From contig JBPOIK010000181.1 in NCBI GenBank assembly GCA_052034525.1, positions 1 through 33,749 on the forward strand: a stretch of DNA of 33,749 nucleotides, in the 5' to 3' direction. The stretch's first letter is position 1. Every line of letters begins with the position of its first letter. Positions 17,812 through 24,737 of this stretch are shown in pieces. The notes under the pieces were generated by a model, which worked only from the letters and a program-made list of their open reading frames with translations, had not been told where the DNA came from and made no database searches. The position numbers and the translations under genes are program-made. The stretch comes from JAFGJQ01 sp052034525 (GTDB lineage: Bacteria; Planctomycetota; Phycisphaerae; UBA1845).

Positions 17812-19590
17812 ATGATGAGTATCGCTCGGGACTGGATCATTCGCTCATTGCCCAATACTCAACCGTCCGCTGGCGAGTGGAACCTCCCTCCGGTGGTCGT
17901 CCAGCTCCTGCAGAACCGAGGGATCACCACCCCCCAGGCCGCTCGGGCATTTGTGAATCCGCAGCTTGGCGACCTCCACCCGCCAGATCTGCTGCCGGGA
18001 GCACGCGAGGCGGCCGCGCTCATTGCCACAGCGGTCCGGCGGCGCCAGAAAATCGTCCTTTACGGCGATTATGACGTCGACGGCATCACGGGAGTGGCTG
18101 TTCTGTGGCATGTCCTGCGGGCTGCCGGTGCGTCGCCGAGCTTCTACGTGCCGCACCGGCTCGAGGAGGGCTACGGCCTGAACAGCGCGGCGATCCGCAG
18201 CATCGCGGCTGACGGAGCGGATCTGCTGATCACCGTGGACTGTGGTATCGGATCACTGGACGAGGCGCGAGTCGCGGCGGAGTGCGGCCTGCCCCTCATT
18301 ATCACCGATCACCACGCCACGGGTGAGATCCTTCCGGAGGCTGCGGCCATCGTCCATCCCGCGTTGAATGACGTCTATCCGAACCCGGCCCTCTGTGGAG
18401 CCGGAGTGGCGTTCAAGGTGGCGTGGGCCCTGGGGCTGGAGCTTTCCGGCTCTGCCCGGGTCGCCCCGGCCTATCGACAGGTTCTGTTGGACCTGCTGCC
18501 GTTGGTCGCCCTGGGAACGATCGCGGATGTGGTTCCGCTGGTGGGCGAGAACCGGGTTCTGGCCCGACACGGCCTGGCCAGACTCAAATCCCCGAACAAC
18601 TTCGGCTTGACTGCCCTCCTGGAATCCGCCGGGTTGGCCGGCGCCAACATCAGCGGATATGACGCGGGGTTCAAACTGGCCCCGCGGCTGAATGCAGCGG
18701 GCCGGATGGGACACGCTCGACTGGCCGTGGAAATGCTTACGCGGGCCGACGCGGGACGAGCCAAAGAGATCACTCTCTATCTGGAGGAGCACAACCGGGC
18801 CCGGCAGGCCAAAGAGCGGAGCATCTTCCGGACGGCCTGCGAGATGATTGAGGATCGGCGTCTGGATTCCGACGCTGTTCGAGGAATCGTTCTAGCCAGC
18901 GATAAGTGGCATGCCGGGGTCATTGGTATCGTGGCAAGCCGCATCGTGGAGCGGTATTGTCGGCCCACCGTGCTGATTGCGATTGAAAACGACGTGGGCC
19001 AGGGTTCCGCCCGGAGCCTTCCGTCGTTTCACATGCATGAGGCCCTGGCTGCCTGTGGGGAACACCTCCTGCAATTCGGCGGCCACGCCATGGCGGCCGG
19101 CCTTCGGATCGACGTTGCGCGGCTCGACGCTTTCGTGAAGGCGTTCACGGAGGTTGCAAACGCCCGTCTGACCGGTGCGGACATCCGGCCAAAACTCCGC
19201 CTGGATGCTGAAGTGTCGCTTGAACAACTGGACGTGAGCACGGTTCAGGCGATGTTGAACCTCGGGCCGTTCGGCCCGGGCAACCCCACGCCGCGTCTGT
19301 CCACCGGGTGGGTTGAGCTGGCGGGTGAGCCGCGGTGCGTTGGCAAAAGCGGGGAACACCTGTCCGCGACCTTTCGGGAGGGCTCCGTGCAGTTGCGTTC
19401 CATCGGCTTCGGCAAGGCTTCGCTGGAACAGCCGTTGAAGGAGAACCGGCGCTGCCGACTGGCGTTCGAACCGATGATCAATGATTTCAACAACCATCGG
19501 ACGGTGGAAATGCAGGTGCTGGATATGAAGTTTCCTTCTGCCGACGACGGGCTGGTGCCCGGCATGGACGAAGGACCCTCTCTGCTCTGA
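17812..19590 (+). CDS. recJ: Single-stranded-DNA-specific exonuclease RecJ
   Basis: 592 residues; E. coli RecJ has 577. It degrades single-stranded DNA 5' to 3' in recombination and mismatch or base-excision repair. DHH-family motifs are in order: GDYDVDG (Asp86, 88 and 90), TVDCGIG (Asp143), TDHH (166-168). The APRLNAAGRMGHA segment follows, then the DHHA1 domain GSARSLPSFHMHEAL and FGGHAMAAGL, then the OB-like domain with GPFGPGNPTP. ATG 17812 or 17815 is chosen because the family similarity begins shortly after. The open frame to 17701 reads as Arg/Pro-rich noise and no good ribosome site is visible. arfB follows 12 nt downstream. Confidence 0.95.
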   Translation: MMSIARDWIIRSLPNTQPSAGEWNLPPVVVQLLQNRGITTPQAARAFVNPQLGDLHPPDLLPGAREAAALIATAVRRRQKIVLYGDYDVDGITGVAVLWHVLRAAGASPSFYVPHRLEEGYGLNSAAIRSIAADGADLLITVDCGIGSLDEARVAAECGLPLIITDHHATGEILPEAAAIVHPALNDVYPNPALCGAGVAFKVAWALGLELSGSARVAPAYRQVLLDLLPLVALGTIADVVPLVGENRVLARHGLARLKSPNNFGLTALLESAGLAGANISGYDAGFKLAPRLNAAGRMGHARLAVEMLTRADAGRAKEITLYLEEHNRARQAKERSIFRTACEMIEDRRLDSDAVRGIVLASDKWHAGVIGIVASRIVERYCRPTVLIAIENDVGQGSARSLPSFHMHEALAACGEHLLQFGGHAMAAGLRIDVARLDAFVKAFTEVANARLTGADIRPKLRLDAEVSLEQLDVSTVQAMLNLGPFGPGNPTPRLSTGWVELAGEPRCVGKSGEHLSATFREGSVQLRSIGFGKASLEQPLKENRRCRLAFEPMINDFNNHRTVEMQVLDMKFPSADDGLVPGMDEGPSLL

Positions 19591-19602
19591 ACCGGGATTC
19601 TG

Positions 19603-20031
19603 TTGGTGGAATCACTCCAGATCGGTCATCATGCCAGGCTGCATCCGGACGAGCTTATGTTCGAATTCAGCCGCAGCGGCGGACCCGGGGGGCAGAACGT
19701 CAACAAACTGAGCACGCGGGTCACGGTGCGACTGGACCTGACCGCGTGTTCGGCATTCACGCCCGAGCAGACGGCCCGCATTCGGCGGCGGCTGGCCACG
19801 CGGATTAACCAGCAGGGCGTGCTGCGGGTGACCGCGTCCGCCCAGCGAACCCAGCGAGCCAACCAGGAAGCCGCGGTGAGCCGCCTGGTGGAGCTGTTGA
19901 CTTTGGCGCTGGAGCGGGCCAAGCCGCGTCGAAAGACGCGTGTTCCGGCCTCCGTGAAACACCGCCGCCGAGAAGACAAGACCCGTCGATCACAGCGGAA
20001 GCGGGACCGCGCCTGGCGACCGCCCGAGTGA
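19603..20031 (+). CDS. arfB: Ribosome-rescue peptidyl-tRNA hydrolase, ArfB/YaeJ family
   Basis: 142 residues. This class-I-release-factor-like protein enters stalled ribosomes and hydrolyses peptidyl-tRNA. The catalytic GGQ motif is at 29-31 within SRSGGPGGQNVNKLSTRV, the standard ArfB context. The C terminus is a basic tail (RRKTRVPASVKHRRREDKTR and beyond) that in ArfB binds the empty mRNA channel. The length matches E. coli ArfB (140). The start is TTG 19603 or GTG 19606. It lies 12 nt after recJ, so it is probably co-transcribed. It converges with the YacP-like gene, the stop codons sharing one hairpin. Confidence 0.93.
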   Translation: MVESLQIGHHARLHPDELMFEFSRSGGPGGQNVNKLSTRVTVRLDLTACSAFTPEQTARIRRRLATRINQQGVLRVTASAQRTQRANQEAAVSRLVELLTLALERAKPRRKTRVPASVKHRRREDKTRRSQRKRDRAWRPPE

Positions 20032-20049
20032 TCTCGCGCGAATCACTCG
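20025..20049. terminator. Hairpin containing both stop codons of convergent genes
   Basis: CGAGTGAT (20025-20032), a 9-nt loop CTCGCGCGA, then ATCACTCG (20042-20049): a perfect 8-bp stem. The TGA of arfB (20029-20031) lies in one arm and the TGA of the minus-strand YacP-like gene (20043-20045) in the other. It reads the same from both strands, fitting a shared two-way terminator or 3'-end stabiliser. There is no U-tract. Confidence 0.45.
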
Positions 20050-20561
20050 AGCCAATCCGTTTCATCCGGCAGACGATCGGGATCGAAGCCGAGCCGCCGC
20101 AGCCATTCGTCCGTTTCGGACGGGTCGGGCCGTTCCGGCTTCTCCGGGAGTCCGGGAGCGTCTGGAGAGGACCGTCCGGCGGCAGGCACGCGCAGCAGGT
20201 CGCGGAGGAATGCCCCGCTGTCAATTGCGGTCGCCCGATGGAAGCGAGCTTCGTGCAGGATCGCATGATCGCTGGAGACTACGGTGTAGTGCCCGGCCTT
20301 GCCCGTCCGCTCGAGCACGTCGACAATGGCGTCATCCGCGCTTCGAGCGCCCGAAAAGACCACGTGCACGCCGCAGCCGCGCATCTGCTGCAGATCCGTC
20401 AGGGACGCGGCAGGTCCATCGAAGACAACCGCCACCTCCTCCGCGGGGGCGCGGGCCCACCGACCGAGCAGGCGGCAGAGCCCGAGTCGGTCGATCTTGC
20501 GCAACGCCGGCACGTCTCGCGCGGCGTACAGAAGATTGTTGCCATCAATAAGGACGGGCAC
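20043..20561 (-). CDS. YacP-like NYN-domain ribonuclease
   Basis: 172 residues from a GTG. The N-terminal 120 residues match the YacP-like NYN (PIN-fold) family: VLIDGNNLLYAA with the first catalytic Asp, VAVVFDGPA, ARSADDAIVDVLERTG, and TVVSSDHAILHEAR. This gives the set of acidic residues that bind metal in the active site. In Bacillus the related Rae1 (YacP) cleaves mRNA on the ribosome. The C-terminal 50 residues are Pro/Asp/Glu-rich (PEKPERPDPSETDEWLRRLG). It follows the small membrane-protein gene by 56 nt and converges on arfB. The family is clear; the RNA target is unknown. Confidence 0.87.
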   Translation of the reverse strand: MPVLIDGNNLLYAARDVPALRKIDRLGLCRLLGRWARAPAEEVAVVFDGPAASLTDLQQMRGCGVHVVFSGARSADDAIVDVLERTGKAGHYTVVSSDHAILHEARFHRATAIDSGAFLRDLLRVPAAGRSSPDAPGLPEKPERPDPSETDEWLRRLGFDPDRLPDETDWLE

Positions 20562-20617
20562 GACCGGAACTCACCGGGCAGATGGGCAGAGGCCGTGTTC
20601 CGCGGAGCCGGCCGGCA

Positions 20618-20905
20618 TCAGCGCCTGCGCTTCTTGCGCCCGCGTTCCCACGGCGGGATTCGCGACTCGCGAACCCGCAACCCCAGCCATAACGTGGAAA
20701 GAACGCACAACATGACCGCCACCACCCCCAGGATCATGATGAACGCCGGAAGGCTCAGCAACTGCCGCCCCCCGCCGAAGGCAGGTTCCGATTCGCCGAC
20801 AAGCTTCTCGAGATAGACGGAAAGGACGAACAGAATGACAGCCATGGCGGCGCAGCCCGCGGCGGCGGCAGCGATCTTCCATATGGGCCACCGTGTCGAT
20901 TTCAT
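20618..20905 (-). CDS. Small two-helix membrane protein, unrecognised
   Basis: 95 residues from the ATG at 20905, chosen because GAGGTG lies 7 nt upstream; the frame is open to 21034 but the extra residues look non-coding. There are two hydrophobic segments, about 9-30 (IAAAAAGCAAMAVILFVLSV) and 52-74 (FIMILGVVAVMLCVLSTLWL). A polar loop (EKLVGESEPAFGGGRQ) lies between them, and the C terminus is strongly basic (RGRKKRRR) and probably cytoplasmic. It is the first gene of a likely pair with the NYN ribonuclease gene. No function can be assigned. Confidence 0.65.
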   Translation of the reverse strand: MKSTRWPIWKIAAAAAGCAAMAVILFVLSVYLEKLVGESEPAFGGGRQLLSLPAFIMILGVVAVMLCVLSTLWLGLRVRESRIPPWERGRKKRRR

Positions 20906-21046
20906 GCGCAGGCACCTCATCCCGACGACGGGCGACGAAGGCGGACCCGACCAGGCGAAGGTCGGTCCGACACCATCCAAGCTCCGGATGCTGCGGCGGC
21001 AGTCAAGCGGCAGGCGGCGGCCACACGAAGCCAAAGTCCGGTTTGT

Positions 21047-21544
21047 TCAGTGTGTCGTGCTTGCGGCGGCGTTCCGACCAGAGACGAATCGTTCAAAGGC
21101 CGCCAGGGTCTCGCGGCTGATGTGGTGTTCGATCCCCTCGGCATCCAGGCGCGCTGTCTCCTCCCCCACTCCGAGCTTGCGCAGCAGTTGCAGGACGACC
21201 CGGTGCCGGCGGCGGCATCTGGCGGCCAGGCGCCGCCCGGCGGGCGTCAGAAAGATGGCCCGGTATGGCCGGCTGGTCACCAATCCCGCTTCCTGAAGCC
21301 GAGTCACGGTTCTGTTCACCGTAACGTGGCTGACGCCCAGTCGCCGGGCCAGATCCACCGCCCGGGCCTCGCCCTGGTCATCCAGGAGGTCCGCGATGGT
21401 CTCGACGTAGTCTTCCGCGACCTCGACCTGGTGTGCCTGGCGGGTACGATGGTGGCCGCGCGCCTGGTCCTCGGGGCCGGGCAGACGCGGCCGCGGGCCG
21501 ACCCGGCGCCGGGCCGCCCGCGCGGATTGCGATGATAGAGCCAT
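21047..21544 (-). CDS. mntR: Manganese-responsive repressor MntR (DtxR family)
   Basis: 165 residues. This winged-helix regulator binds Mn(II) and represses manganese uptake genes. After a basic N-terminal segment comes EDYVETIADLLDD, carrying the Asp and Glu that match the D8/E11 metal ligands of B. subtilis MntR. The DNA-reading helix is VSHVTVNRTVTRLQ. RRRHRVVLQLL has the H77 equivalent, and DAEGIEHHISRETL supplies the E99, E102 and H103 equivalents. All ligands therefore appear present, and the E99-type residue favours MntR over the Fe-responsive DtxR/IdeR. The gene is divergent from the metal ABC importer. No ribosome site precedes the ATG, which lies only a few bases from the predicted transcription start, so the mRNA may be leaderless. 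Confidence 0.92.
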   Translation of the reverse strand: MALSSQSARAARRRVGPRPRLPGPEDQARGHHRTRQAHQVEVAEDYVETIADLLDDQGEARAVDLARRLGVSHVTVNRTVTRLQEAGLVTSRPYRAIFLTPAGRRLAARCRRRHRVVLQLLRKLGVGEETARLDAEGIEHHISRETLAAFERFVSGRNAAASTTH

Positions 21545-21552
21545 TGACGACC

Positions 21553-21582
21553 ATTATGACGCGGATTGGCCCCGTTGACAAC
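21553..21582 (-). promoter_or_regulatory. Candidate promoter of mntR
   Basis: On the minus strand, TTGTCA (21582-21577), a 17-nt spacer, then CATAAT (21558-21553). This is close to the sigma-70 consensus. The expected transcript start (about 21546) is within a few bases of the ATG at 21544. The -35 box overlaps the -35 box of the opposing promoter. Confidence 0.5.
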
Positions 21583-21603
21583 CACGGATAAACAACTTAG
21601 CCT
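21575..21603 (+). promoter_or_regulatory. Candidate promoter of the metal ABC importer operon
   Basis: TTGACA (21575-21580, consensus), a 17-nt spacer, and TAGCCT (21598-21603) as a weak -10. The predicted start is near 21610, leaving about a 24-nt leader before the ATG at 21634. The -10 box lies inside the palindrome described separately. Confidence 0.45.
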
Positions 21604-21609
21604 CGGCTA
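21598..21609. promoter_or_regulatory. Candidate MntR operator
   Basis: Perfect palindrome TAGCC-TC-GGCTA. With flanks (AACTTAGCCTCGGCTACATT) it shares the TAGC-N4-GCTA core of the E. coli MntR box as I remember it. It overlaps the -10 and start region of the importer promoter, a position from which a repressor would block transcription. The mntR gene is adjacent and divergent. Confidence 0.5.
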
Positions 21610-21633
21610 CATTCGGACGGAGACGCGCATCTC

Positions 21634-22596
21634 ATGCCAATGATGACGCCACAACGGAGCGGGTGGCTCCTCGCGCGGCTCGGCCTGGTGGTCCTGGTGG
21701 CCGCATGCGGTGGGCTCGCCGCCGGCTGTCGCAGGCCTTCCGGTGCGGCAGAGAACCCCGGAAAGCGATACGTCGTCTGCACCATCGGCATGATCACCGA
21801 CGTCGCCGGCATCGTGGGCGGGCAGCGAACGGTCGTGGTCGGCCTCATGGGCTCGGGGGTGGATCCGCACAGCTACGCCCCCTCGCCGGGCGACATGCGC
21901 CAGCTCTCCCGCGCGGATTTGATCCTCTACAACGGACTGCACCTGGACGGACGGCTGGCCGGGCAGTTGGAGCGCCTCGCGGCGCGGCGCCCGGTCGTGG
22001 CCGTCACGGACGGAATTGATCCGGCACTCCTGCGGGCGCCCCCGGAATTCGCCGGTCAGTATGACCCGCATGTCTGGTTTGACGTGTCTCTGTGGGCACG
22101 AGCGACGCAGCGAATCTGCGATGCCTTGATTCAGGTGGACCCGGCCGGTCGGGAGGAATACGAACGGAACACCGCCGCCTACTTGCAAACGCTCTCCGAC
22201 CTGCACCAGGAGACGCTTGCCCGCATCGCGGAGATTCCCCAGGAGGCCCGCGTGCTGGTGACGGCCCACGATGCGTTCGGCTACTTCGGCCGGGCGTATG
22301 GCATCGAGGTTCGCGGCCTGCAGGGAATCAGCACGGACAGCGAAGCCAGCCTGCACGATCTGAACGGGTTGGTGGACACCCTCGTGCGGCGGCGGATCAA
22401 GGCGATCTTCGTCGAGAGCAGCCTGCCGCGCCGGAGCATGGAGGCCCTGACCGCCGGGTGCCGCTCCCACGGCCACGAGGTACGGATCGGCGGAGAGCTG
22501 TACAGCGACGCCCTGGGACCGCCCGGCACGCCGGAAGGCACTTATGTCGGCATGATCCGGCACAACGTGAATACCATTGTGGATGCCCTGCGATGA
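21634..22596 (+). CDS. Metal ABC transporter substrate-binding lipoprotein, Mn/Fe type
   Basis: 320 residues. The signal peptide ends in the lipobox LAAGC (Cys32), so the protein is lipid-anchored outside the cytoplasmic membrane. It is a cluster A-I (TroA/PsaA/ZnuA) binding protein that captures a divalent metal. Likely ligands are His79 (GVDPHSYAPS), His146 (YDPHVWFD), an acidic residue in STDSEAS (about 235-237) and Asp292 (ELYSDALG). The His/His/acid/Asp pattern and the lack of a His-rich loop favour manganese or iron over zinc, which agrees with the neighbouring mntR. GGAG lies 11 nt before ATG 21634; in-frame ATGs at 21640 and 21643 are alternatives. The stop overlaps the next start (ATGA). 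Confidence 0.92.
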   Translation: MPMMTPQRSGWLLARLGLVVLVAACGGLAAGCRRPSGAAENPGKRYVVCTIGMITDVAGIVGGQRTVVVGLMGSGVDPHSYAPSPGDMRQLSRADLILYNGLHLDGRLAGQLERLAARRPVVAVTDGIDPALLRAPPEFAGQYDPHVWFDVSLWARATQRICDALIQVDPAGREEYERNTAAYLQTLSDLHQETLARIAEIPQEARVLVTAHDAFGYFGRAYGIEVRGLQGISTDSEASLHDLNGLVDTLVRRRIKAIFVESSLPRRSMEALTAGCRSHGHEVRIGGELYSDALGPPGTPEGTYVGMIRHNVNTIVDALR

Positions 22597-23423
22597 CCGA
22601 AACACCGACCATTCCCGAATCGCCGCACCCGACGCGACCTTTGGCCGAGGAAGCTCCGCCGGCCGTCCACGTGCACGACGTGACCGTGGCATACCACCGT
22701 CGGCCGGTGTTGTGGGATGTGGACCTGGAACTGCCGGCGGGACGGCTGATCGCCATCGTCGGGCCCAACGGCGCGGGCAAGTCGACGCTCCTGAAGGCCA
22801 TCCTGGGGCTCGTGCCGCTGGCGAGCGGGCGGGTCACCATTCTGGGCCGGTCTCTGCTGGAGGCGCGGTCCCTCATCGGGTACGTGCCGCAGCGGGAATC
22901 GGTGGATTGGGATTTTCCCGTCAGTGCGGCGGATGTGGTCCTGATGGGGCGTTACGGGCGCATCGGCTGGCTGCGTCGACCGCGTTCGGCGGATCGGGAG
23001 GCGGCGCGGGCGTGCCTTCACCAGGTGGGCATGAGCGAGTATGCCGACCGCCAGATCAGCCAGCTTTCCGGCGGTCAACAGCAGCGGGTCTTCCTGGCTC
23101 GCGCCCTGGCGCAGGACGCGGCGATCTACTTCATGGACGAACCGTTTGCCGGGGTGGATGCGGCCACGGAGCGGGCAATCATCGACGTGTTGCGCAGCCT
23201 GCGCGGCGCCGGCAAGACGGTCATCGCCGTCCATCACGATCTTCAGACGCTGACGGAGTATTTCGACCATGTGGCCATGTTGAATCTGCGCGTGGTGGCG
23301 GCAGGCCCGGTCGGCGAGACCCTTACGCCGGAAAATCTCCAGCGCACGTACGGCGGTCGGCTTACGATTCTGGAGGAGACCGCAGAGGCCATGCGGCGCT
23401 CGGGACAGCCCGGACGCGGGTAG
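22593..23423 (+). CDS. Metal ABC transporter ATP-binding protein
   Basis: 276 residues starting at ATG 22593, overlapping the stop of the binding-protein gene by 4 nt. The open frame upstream is a shadow of that gene. It powers metal import by ATP hydrolysis on the cytoplasmic face. Walker A is GPNGAGKS (57-64), Q-loop YVPQRESVDWDFPVSAADVV, signature LSGGQ (158-162), Walker B IYFMDEP (178-184), and switch His in VIAVHHDLQ. The VPQR...DWDFP segment is typical of the Mn/Zn/Fe (MntB/ZnuC/TroB) group. The N-terminal 24 residues (Pro/Glu-rich) are an extension before the usual start. The next gene begins 6 nt downstream. Confidence 0.94.
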   Translation: MTETPTIPESPHPTRPLAEEAPPAVHVHDVTVAYHRRPVLWDVDLELPAGRLIAIVGPNGAGKSTLLKAILGLVPLASGRVTILGRSLLEARSLIGYVPQRESVDWDFPVSAADVVLMGRYGRIGWLRRPRSADREAARACLHQVGMSEYADRQISQLSGGQQQRVFLARALAQDAAIYFMDEPFAGVDAATERAIIDVLRSLRGAGKTVIAVHHDLQTLTEYFDHVAMLNLRVVAAGPVGETLTPENLQRTYGGRLTILEETAEAMRRSGQPGRG

Positions 23424-23429
23424 GCGATC

Positions 23430-24737
23430 ATGAAAACCCTTCTTCTTCTGATGCCGCTGCCGGACATCAACACGTGGATCGTGCTGATCGGTACCGGTCT
23501 GCTCGGGCTCAGCAGCGGCGTCATCGGCAGCTTCGCCCTTCTGCGCCGGCAGGCCCTGGTCGGCGACGCGGTGGCCCACGCCGCTCTGCCCGGCATCTGC
23601 GTGGCATACCTGGTGTTCCGTGACGCGGTCTTCCCGCTGTTTCTCCTGGGCGCGCTGGTTTCCGGCGTGCTCGCCGTGCTGTGTGTCTCTTTCATCCGCT
23701 CGCGGACGAGAATCAAGGAAGACGCGGCCATCGGCCTCATGCTCAGCGTTCTGTTCGGTCTGGGCATGATCCTGCTTCGCCGGATTCAGAGCGATCCGCA
23801 TGGCAGCCGGGCCGGGCTCAGCACGTTCCTTTACGGAAAAACCACCGGAATGACGTGGCCCGACGTGGCCCTCATTGCGTCGACCGGAGTGATTGTGGTC
23901 GTGGTGGTCGTGGTCCTGTTCAAGGAGTTCCGCGTCCTGAGCTTCGATCGTCCGTTCGCGGCGACCCTCGGCTGGCCCGTGTTCCGATTGGACGTTCTGA
24001 TGATGGTTCTGCTGTGCGTATGCACCGTGGCGGGGCTGCCGGCGGTCGGCGTGGTTCTGATGGCCGCCCTGCTGATCATCCCCGCCGCGGCCGCCCGTTT
24101 CTGGACAGACCGCCTGGCTCGGATGTTGATTCTGTCCGGCGCGTTCGGCGTGCTGGCATGCGCCGTCGGGACGGGCATCAGCGCACGGGTCGGCAACCTG
24201 CCGGCGGGACCTACGATCGTTCTGGCGGCAACGGGGTTGTTCGTGCTGTCCCTGCTGGCGGCGCCGCGGCGCGGACTGCTGCCTGAGTGGTTGCGACGCC
24301 GAACGATGCGCCGGCGATACGCCATGCAGAATCTGCTCCGGGCGATGTGGGAGGCGGGCGAAGCGGCCGGCGACGTGTCCGCCCCCGTGACGCTGTGCGA
24401 GCTGCTGCAAACGCGATCCTGGAGCGTCGGGGAACTCATCCGGCAACTGCGCAGAGCCGCCGCCCGACGTTTGCTTCAGCCCGACGCGGATGCGTATCGA
24501 CTGACCCCGACAGGAGTGCGGGAAGCGGCCACGATCGCCCGCGCGCATCGCCTGTGGGAGGCTTTTCTTCTCGAAGAAGCGGCAACCGCGCCGGAATACG
24601 CGCACCGCTACGCCGATCAGATCGAGCACGTGCTGCCGCCGGACGTGCTTAACCGGCTCGAGGCTCGCCTGCAGACGCCGGAGCACGCTCCGGTCCCGGC
24701 CGCCATCGAGCACCGCACGGGAGGCACGCCCGCATGA
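23430..24737 (+). CDS. Metal ABC transporter permease fused to a DtxR-like metal-sensor domain (first)
   Basis: 435 residues. Residues 1-285 are an ABC-3 family permease with about eight or nine helices: GSFALLRRQALVGDAVAHAALPG, EDAAIGLMLSVLFGLGMIL, and GVVLMAALLIIPAAAARFWTDRL are family landmarks. From about 290 to 420 there is a soluble cytoplasmic module: a winged-helix-like part (RRYAMQNLLRAMWEAGE to YRLTPTGVREA) and a helical part with H373, E377, H392, D396, E399 and H400. The spacing is the same as DtxR H79, E83, H98, C102, E105 and H106, with the Cys replaced by Asp. The domain may sense the transported metal and gate the channel, or assemble with the second permease's domain. Stop and next start overlap (ATGA). 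Confidence 0.92.
   Translation: MKTLLLLMPLPDINTWIVLIGTGLLGLSSGVIGSFALLRRQALVGDAVAHAALPGICVAYLVFRDAVFPLFLLGALVSGVLAVLCVSFIRSRTRIKEDAAIGLMLSVLFGLGMILLRRIQSDPHGSRAGLSTFLYGKTTGMTWPDVALIASTGVIVVVVVVVLFKEFRVLSFDRPFAATLGWPVFRLDVLMMVLLCVCTVAGLPAVGVVLMAALLIIPAAAARFWTDRLARMLILSGAFGVLACAVGTGISARVGNLPAGPTIVLAATGLFVLSLLAAPRRGLLPEWLRRRTMRRRYAMQNLLRAMWEAGEAAGDVSAPVTLCELLQTRSWSVGELIRQLRRAAARRLLQPDADAYRLTPTGVREAATIARAHRLWEAFLLEEAATAPEYAHRYADQIEHVLPPDVLNRLEARLQTPEHAPVPAAIEHRTGGTPA

Noticed and set aside
22542..24713. Minus-strand open frame of 723 codons opposite the ABC genes
   Set aside because: Antisense of the ATPase and permease genes; composition (Arg/Gln/His) and lack of motifs mark it as a shadow.
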